The notes under the pieces are model-generated. The model did not search any database. It saw nothing but the letters and a program-made list of their open reading frames with translations, and was not told the DNA's origin. From Hirundichthys speculiger (taxonomy: Eukaryota; Chordata; Actinopteri; Beloniformes; Exocoetidae), in the NCBI GenBank assembly GCA_018398805.1, contig JAGFBZ010001934.1:1-64000 (forward strand): DNA of 64,000 nt, written 5' to 3'. The translations under genes and the position numbers were made by a program. Shown in pieces: positions 56,901 to 64,000 of the stretch; within the stretch, counting starts at the first letter, position 1; each line of letters starts with the position of its first letter.

Positions 56901-58400
56901 CCGTGCACAAACATATATACAGGCATTCAGTTGAAGTTAAAATGCTGCACTGTATTCAACAGGGATTCCTTCAACATTCAGATTTTTACAGCTATGGCTC
57001 TCATTTTAAGAAGCTGTTAGCTTAGCTCCCCCGCTGTGCACGATCCCCCTAAAGGCACACCAAAACCACCCAAATTATTAGTATTTTTTTTAGTATTCTA
57101 AGCATGTTGGTTGGCTTAATTTATCAAGCATCTAAAGCAATTCAGTCAAAGTATTTACAGGAAATCTTACAAAAATAAGCCACCACATCTCACTTTGATG
57201 ACGTCATGCAGGGGACACATTGTTATAGTTTATAGTCTCCTCAACAACCACACCAAACAACAGACGACTCCTGGCCTTATGATAGACAGACAAATGACAG
57301 CTGCAAGTGCACATGGGTAGGCGAGTGACAGCAGTTTAAAGTGACTTGTGAATGCTTGTGCTGTATTTGAAAATAGATTGCACATACTTCAAATAGATTG
57401 GAAATAATGCAAATAGTTATTGTTACTGTGTGTCGTTCAGTTTTGTGGTGATGAGTGCCGCTTGTACCGCCCTCAGTGAAATAATTGTTGCGCTGCTCTA
57501 ATTCTTATCCTGTGAGTAATCTGTGTTTAATGGTATTGATTGTGACAGTCATTGCAGGACTGACTCGATAAAGGGGAACCCCCGTCGTTTAAACTGGCCC
57601 TGACTTCTTAAACTGCAGAGAAATAAAACAACAATAACAACACAAAAGCATCAGGCTGATCCCAGAGCAACCTATATTTTATTCACCACTCTATTTGTAT
57701 CTGCATAATCACATAATTGCAACAACAGTTGCAGGGTCAGTCTGCAGCACATACTGTTTCTGCATGTATTATGTACAGCAAACAGTATGTAGCTTCAAAA
57801 ACCATCGTTAATTTACTTTAGAGCCAGCAAAGTGGCAATTTTGGGAACGACAGTTTTTGGCATATCCTGTGTTAGGCTAGGTTCCAAATTGTGCACATGT
57901 GTATTTACTATTCAGAGTGAAAGAGAGCATGGTGGTGCACTCAGATGGTCAGAAAACTATGTCTGGACGCTTCACACACCAAATAGTTGCCTTTTTTTAT
58001 GACGTAGAGTAAGGGGTTGGACAGTCATTTGCTTCGTTTTCATTTATAAAGAGGATGGCCCTCGGCGCTAGAAAAAGTTCCAGCTTTAATCTCTCATAAA
58101 ACAGAGAGAGATTAGAAAAGGAAAGCTGCGTTCATTTTGTAATTGACAGTCAAAGAAAGGTCAATGGTGGAAACATAGCAGTAACTCTGATGAAGCAGCC
58201 AAACAGGGAAGTTCACTATTGTCATTTCTGGTTAGATTGTCACACATTAGCACACGGCACATATAAGAACACTGTGCATGTAGTGTGCTGTGCTTGAGCG
58301 TCTTCACAAAGGAGATGCATTTGGGACACATCCTTGGTTTCCTTCTTCATCTCCTTACTCAGCTCGTGAGAAGAAAAGTCCCTTCACTCAATGAGCAAGA
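53996..58400. other. No gene seen; large intergenic stretch
   Basis: A plus-strand 86-codon frame starts at 54102 next to the LINE tail, but it has no recognised domain and its opposite strand is equally open. An A run lies at about 56447-56460. No RNA gene, exon pair or intact repeat could be supported across these 4.4 kb. Confidence 0.45.
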
Positions 58401-58404
58401 AAAA

Positions 58405-59686
58405 CACTGTCTGGCCAAAAAAAAAAGTCACCACCTGGATTTAACTAAGCAAATAGGTACGAGCCTCCTATTGGATAATTAATGCATGGGAGATTATCTT
58501 TTAGCTGGCAACAAGTTATTTAACCCTAACTGGTGCAATGAGTTGCTTCTCATTTCATTTCACACAACAACCATGTCAAAGACACGTCCTGTGGTCGTGG
58601 AAGAGATGTTGGTCTGTTTGAGAAGGGTCAAATCATTGGCATCAAGTAGAAAAAATATCTAAGGAGATTGCAGAAACTACCAAAATTGGGTTAAGAACTT
58701 TCCAACGCATTATTAAAAACTGGAATGATAGTGGGGACCCATTGTCTTCGAGGAGGAAATATGGCCGGAAAAAAAATCCTAAATGATCATGATTGGCGAT
58801 CACTTAAACTTTGGTGAGATCAAATTGAAGACAGTAGAACTCAGGGCTGTTTAATAGTGAAAGTGAGAGCATTTCCACACACAATGCTAAGGGAACTCCA
58901 GGGATTGGGACTGAACAGCTGTGTAGCCATAAGAAAACCACTAATCAGTGAGGCTAACTGGAAAAAAAGGCTTCAGTCTGCTAGGGAGCATAAAGATTGG
59001 ACTCTGGATCAATGGAAGAAGGTCATGTGGTCTGATGAGTCCAGATTGACCCTGTTCCAGAGTGATGGGAGCATCAGGGCAGAAGTCAGAAGAGATGCTT
59101 CCATCATGCCTAGTGTCTACTGTACCAGCCTGTGGGGGCAGTGTTCTGATCTGGGGTTGCTGCAGTTGGTCAGGTCCAGGTTCAGCAACAGTATGAGCTC
59201 AAAGAATGAGGTCAGCTGACTACATGAATATACTGAATGACCAGGTTATTACATCAATGGATTTATTCTTACCTGATGCCACATGATCTTTACCGGCCCC
59301 CCAACACAGACAAATTTGTTGATGCTCATCATTAGGGGCCAATCATGGGCCCCTATCATCCTTTACCCCCCCTTTTCGGCTCCCCAGCCAGGATTCACCG
59401 GGCTCAAATAGTAAAAGACTGGTTCAGGGAGCATGAGACATCATTTTCACACATGGATCGGCCACCACAGAGTCCAGACCTGAACCCCATTGAGAATTTT
59501 TGGGATGTTCTGGAGAAGGCTTTGGACATTAAAAAAAAAAAAAGATCAAATTCATCAACTTAGTATGAGATTTATTTTTTCCACAAGTAAGCTCAGGACA
59601 TGTCATTCACACAAATGTGCATGCTAAGAGATGAAGCAAAAACGAGCAGATTAATTTAATTCGGACTTTTTTGCCCTTGACTTCAG
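58405..59686 (+). mobile_element. Tc1-like transposon, full length but decayed
   Basis: The left end CACTGTCTGGCCAAAAAAAA then AGTCACCACC is a typical Tc1 terminus. The right end is decayed (GGACTTTTTTGCCCTTGAC at 59663-59681). About 1.28 kb, the normal Tc1 length. The plus strand carries a broken transposase: MSK-like start at about 58574, TKIGLRTFQRIIKNW (helix-turn-helix region), then in another frame DWTLDQWKKVMWSDESRLTL with the second catalytic aspartate, and in a third [13 protein letters not shown] and [17 protein letters not shown] with the catalytic glutamate. At least four frameshifts or stops separate these pieces. About 100 bp around 59290-59390 is replaced or rearranged. Confidence 0.88.
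58574..59566 (+). pseudogene. Tc1 transposase pseudogene
   Basis: Encodes, in several frames, the paired-type helix-turn-helix DNA-binding region and the DDE catalytic core of a Tc1 transposase (intact relatives are about 340 residues and cut and paste at TA). Catalytic landmarks still visible are the aspartate in WSDES (about 59033) and the glutamate in NPIENFW (about 59490). The first catalytic aspartate region is altered. The two longest surviving frames are 58857-59219 and 59345-59563. An in-frame stop follows the early GIK-like segment near 58648. Not functional. Confidence 0.85.
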
Positions 59687-61650
59687 AACATTTACTGGGA
59701 CCGATCTCATTAAAGTTACAAGCATGGAGGAAAACCTGACTAATAAAGCTGTGGTGTCCTTTCAGTGCATGTCTGGTAACGCAGCATGCAACGTCTCAGC
59801 TCCCGCAGCAGGAGCAGCAGAGGATGCTGGGCACCTCTCATGAGGAACAATTAACCGTGAACGTCGGCAGTGGAACAATCGTTAGCACACGTGAAAATGA
59901 ATATTGAGGAACTCGGGTCTCCTAACACTATCGAACCCTTATATAAGCAGCCTCTGAATTACATAAGGCTCCATGCTTTCATTTCTGTCCTCACTAGTTT
60001 CCACACCTCAGCCCATTTATATGCAAACGCTCACATACTTGATTCCGCTCTCCTCTCTTGATTTGGTTTTTCTTTTCTTCACTTCAGTGACCTCATTTAA
60101 GCAGTTGGGTTAATTAAGAGGCCGACAAACCAGAGTGATCGTCCGCCATATGCTCTGCTGAGCGCTAACTCTGGAGTGTCACAACCCGGAGCATCAGACC
60201 CACGGTAAGCTATCTATTAAAGCACATTGCATCCTTCTGCTCACCTTAATCCACACTAAAAAAACCCAAATCTCTTCTTTAAATTACACACAATTATAGC
60301 TGATTTTTAAAAAAGTTTTTCAGAAAATAAAAAAAGAAGTCAAAAAGGCTCGGATTTACCAGCAGCAAGAAGTGGAAACACAAAACACAGCAGAAATAAA
60401 GAGGACCGACAGGCATCCAGATAAAACACTAAACTATCTAAGCAAAGTAGCCTGCAGGGGCCCTGATGGTGAAAGTCACCTTTAAACTTGAGTCTCAGTT
60501 AGGAGAAAGAAGAAAGGCTGTTGATACTTCAGGGAGAAAAGGTCTGAGTGAAAGCAAAGGGCTGAGTTATATTTAGCTTCTTAGAGAAAATTAGTTAGAG
60601 AAATTGCCCATTTCAATAAAGCAAATCAAGTTTCATGTGTGCAGCCCATTTCACTGCCTGTTCAACGCAGGTTACATCACGCAGGTGTAACTGGCAGGTA
60701 GCCGCCTGGCTCCTGGAGTCATGACCCCAGTGCACCAGTCAAACTGGCCATAGGTGGGTCAGAACACGTCATTCTGCATACTAACAGAAAATATTTGTTT
60801 CTTTTATTCTGCAACATGTTAAATTAAAAGGAAAATGCCAATCACAGGTTCTTAATTCTGTAAATAACATAGAGGCAGATGGAGTGACCCAGTTTTTCAA
60901 TTCTAAATTTTTAAAGCCAGTTAAGACAGTTATGTCTTTAAAGCTGCTAAAATCAATAATTTACATTTTACAAAATCATAGAATAAATAGTTTGTGAAAG
61001 GATTTGCTTGTGATGGAACCCACCAGGACCGATCATCAGCTCCACAGAGCTCTGTGAGATTCAACTTGCTTTCTTTCTACTAGTTGTTTTAGCAGCAATC
61101 ACTTCTCTCACATCATAGTTTCTGGCTGCACCAAGAAGCTGTTTTACATAAAAATTAACTGAGTTAAACTATCTTTACTTTGGCACAGTGAGAGCTCAGT
61201 ATTTACCTCTGAGCAACATGGAGGCAGTGGTGTGAACATTAATTTTACATTATTGGCCAGGAACTGTCTCCAAGCCATGGCTAATGTTGCATTGTGTTCC
61301 ATTAAGCAGTGTGCTTAAGGTGGATATTATGTAATTATTCCGTTCACAGCCAGATATACTCACAAGTCTTTTTTTTTTTTTTTTTTGCATGCCCAAGTTT
61401 AGTCTCAAGTCTTTTTATGGTTATAATGAACATTATATTACCTCCTGCATGTCATCCACTCCATTGCAAGCAATATTTAAAGAATTCAAAGCATGTACAG
61501 TGTTATTATCACTTATAACATCTTAAAACATAATTAATACTCCTTTTGAATCCAGCGTAACGATGAACCTAAAGAACCCATAGCATTACATGGCCAAGCT
61601 TTATATAGGTAGCCGAAGTTATAACACCTGGTCTTGATGAGCCAACTGGT
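59687..61650. other. No gene seen; intergenic
   Basis: AT-rich with a T run at about 61371-61386. Nothing recognised; parts near 60060-60220 are repeat-free and could be conserved non-coding DNA. Confidence 0.45.
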
Positions 61651-61654
61651 GGAG

Positions 61655-61790
61655 TAGCCTCCCATGTACAGAGGCTTAAAGGTGATTTATACCTTTGCGT
61701 TGAAGCGGTGCGACATGTGTAGTTTATAGTTAGGGGCCCTGCGCTGTAACTTCCACAGAAACTTAACTACATCAGGTCGATGGCGACCTG
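61655..61790. repeat. Possible DNA transposon fragment
   Basis: GGTGATTTATACCTTTGCGT and GTTAGGGGCCCTGCGCTGTA are words I associate with a common fish MITE family, but both ends and a target duplication are lacking. Confidence 0.3.
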
Positions 61791-62019
61791 AACAAATGCC
61801 ATTTGTCCACTTAAAACAATATCTTCATCATTAAGTTCACTAGTCCCACAAAATCCTTAAAAAATAATTAATAGTGTGAATAATTAATAATGAATAATAT
61901 GTGAATTAATATGTAGACGAGTTTGGGGTGCCGACTGGCGTGATGACCAGGCGACCTAGTCCTCTGACCATCTCACCTCAGCGCTGCTACCTGCATCTGT
62001 TTATATAATTATTTCATTC

Positions 62020-62390
62020 AGTCATTTGTGTGCTCTCCTCTCTCTGTCCTACATCCTCTCTCTATCCTGTCTCTCCTCTTTTTTTTTTCTTTACCCAGCT
62101 GGTCTTCAGCAGGAAGGTCCCCCCATATGAGCCAGGTCCTGCTGAAGGTTTCTTCCTCTTAAAGTGGAGTTTTTCCTTGCCACTGTTTGGCTTAAAGTTT
62201 TTTTTTCTCCCGCTGTGGGAGTTTTTTTACTTGCCATTATCTTTGTTTAGGATTCAATATTATATTTTTAATTAATGATATTTTCTTGGGGGTCATGCTC
62301 TGGGTCTCTGTAAAGCTACCTAGAGACAATTGACATTGTAACAGATGCTATACAAATAAAATTGAATTGAAATTGAATTGAATTAATAAT
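62020..62390 (+). mobile_element. LINE 3' end with (AATTG)n tail
   Basis: Runs from a CTCTCC-rich stretch through CAGCAGGAAGGTCCCCCCAT, TTCCTTGCCACTGTTTGGCT, GGTCATGCTCTGGGTCTCTG and CTACCTAGAGACAATTGACA. It ends in GATGCTATACAAATAAAATT and GAATT/AATTG units to about 62388. This is a very abundant fish repeat whose TATACAAATAAA end resembles the L2-like end at 6304. Only the 3' region is present and there is no RT coding. Confidence 0.7.
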
Positions 62391-64000
62391 GTCTTAGTTT
62401 CTCTCTGTCCACATCTGCAGGGATCAGATGGTTCTAGCTGAACTGGGATCAATAAACTACTCAGCCATTTATGTTGCTGTAAAGATATCTTTACAGCAAC
62501 TTCAAAAAAGCTTTACGACTTTTCAAAATTTCACCAACCATGAGTTTTATCAAATGAACCTCTCTTTTTTCTTTTTTTTTTTCAAAGATTGCCCTTATTT
62601 TAAATTCTCCTACTAGTCCACAGTGCTAATGTTAATTTTTCGAATTAGTGAGCGACCTATGTGAATGGGTTTTGAAGTGTCTGATAAAATTAGACTTGGG
62701 TCATCCAGCATTGTCGATTTTTCAGCCACAGACGTTGCATTTTGATGTAGCTGCTGTAGCCAAACTTTATCAAAAAAGGCACCACAGGTCAATGCAAGGT
62801 AGCCTTAGTCACTTTTAATTATCTGTGGTTGTGACACAAGAGTGCACAAGTTTCTTCTTTTTAACCTTTAACCTTAACATAAAAAGGTAAAAGCTTTTTT
62901 AGTCATATATATATATACAAAAAGAGGGATAAATCACTGACAGTGAAGCTCAAAAGGACGGGACAGAGAGAGACAGGCAGTGATGGTGTGGTGTGTCCAG
63001 TATGCTGATGCATGTGTGCTGTGGTTTGTGTGTAAATGAATGTGTGGTTCTGTGATGTTGGATTCAACCAGCTATTCACGCCAGAGTTAAAGCAGCCCAG
63101 CAGACGGATATAAAGCTGTGAACGCTTGCTCAGCATCAACCAGTGACCACAACCAGTACTGCAGGCTGGATCACAGCTGCTGTTGGGGTACTGGGCCAGT
63201 GTCATGCACCAGACCTCTACCTGTGCAATGGACTTTCATCCGGACCCAACAGGAACCTCCCAGCCGGGCCAGCATCCCATAGGCACAGCCAGGGCGACGA
63301 GGCCCATCAACTCCCAGAATCGATAGCAAGTGGACCGGTGGGCTTGGAGGACACAGACCAGAGAGGAAGTACTGCAGGCACAGGGAGGAGCCCAGAGCTG
63401 CCCTGCACAACACCACCAGAACCATGGAACGGCCCGCTCCACCACAGCCCACCGGAGCTGAGGCCAAATGTGCAGTAAGACGAGCAGAGAGGGTTGGTGG
63501 GAGAGGAGAGCGGGGAGATGGAAAAAAAAAATCAGGGTCAACATGACCGGCTCCAGTGTTCTTCCTCAGGCAGTTCAGTGACACAAAGCCTCGAGACTCA
63601 CCATAAATAAGCTATATAGTGTTCTGAAGACTGTTGTGAGTGTAAAAGACTGTTCATGGGTGTCAAATCACGACTTCAAATCACGTCTCAAGTCAGTGGA
63701 GTGTGAAGTGATTTTTACAGACCGTACACTTTTGCAAAAAGTATCAAACATTCTAATGTATGACACCCTCTGAGATCTATATAAGCTAAAGTTTAAAGAT
63801 TTTAGAAACATGGAGATCTCGTAGTCACTATTTACATGATTACAATAAGATTCCTTTGTAAATCAAAGGAATCTAGTTGTAGTTGTATATGGCTAAAATC
63901 AGAGGCCTGTTGGCCCTCAGACCATTATTGATTTTGTCATAATGCCAAGATGAGGAACAGACTGCCACGTACGGCTAAGAACTGAAATCAGGAAAGAGTA
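62391..64000. other. No gene supported; one GC-rich segment
   Basis: The part 63130-63490 is GC-richer than its surroundings and open for about 100 codons on both strands (plus 63143-63478, minus 63171-63584). Composition alone explains this, and I see no domain. It may belong to a transposon family I cannot name. TA units lie at 62908-62918. The rest to the window end is AT-rich with nothing recognised. Confidence 0.4.

Noticed and set aside
63143..63584. Proline-rich 111-codon plus-strand frame and 137-codon minus-strand frame
   Set aside because: Both strands are equally open because of GC-rich composition; no domain, start context or exon boundary supports either.

Overview
The window is vertebrate genomic DNA, most likely from a teleost fish. 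The evidence is the repeat content: Tc1-like transposons of the fish type, hAT elements with 8-bp target duplications, L2-like and RTE-like LINE copies, a tRNA-like SINE, Kolobok-like remnants, and long (AC)n, (GA)n and poly-G arrays. I find no intact host protein-coding gene, tRNA, rRNA or CRISPR array. Almost all open frames are short chance frames, frames across simple repeats, decayed transposon genes, or frames through a satellite.

Layout. 1-5.2 kb: intergenic DNA with several (AC)n arrays. 5.2-10.2 kb: a mosaic of SINE, L2 3' end, a hAT MITE with perfect 8-bp duplication, a mariner-type MITE end and a LINE tail. 10.2-14.5 kb: mostly unassigned. 14.5-17.1 kb: a 2.6-kb decayed LINE with endonuclease and reverse transcriptase remnants. 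17.3-18.2 kb: antisense L2-like RT split by a SINE with a 12-bp duplication. 20.4-21.5 kb: a hAT deletion derivative that keeps a readable BED zinc finger. 24.4-26.9 kb: a Harbinger-like element followed by two Tc1 copies. 27.3-34.3 kb: two copies of one ~630-bp hAT MITE in opposite orientation, with LINE, Kolobok-like and Tc1 MITE remnants between. 50.7-64 kb: intergenic DNA with a decayed full-length Tc1 at 58.4-59.7 kb and LINE tails.

The outstanding object is 35304-50729. It is a 15.4-kb unit bounded by a 6-bp direct duplication (GTTTTA) and by ~646-bp inverted arms that differ at only about four positions. Between the arms are ~13.2 kb (about 600 copies) of a 22-bp satellite, a truncated BED-finger hAT insertion, and the N-terminal part of what I take to be the element's own transposase gene. 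The satellite carries recurrent perfect or near-perfect palindromes with 19-bp arms. I read the whole as a recently mobile fold-back DNA transposon (IS3EU-like by its ends, duplication length and protein fragment) inside which a satellite array has grown. Boundaries, arms and duplication are seen directly; the family name and the history are inference.

No genes here act together as a pathway. The window is a record of successive transposon insertions, with one young composite element standing out.
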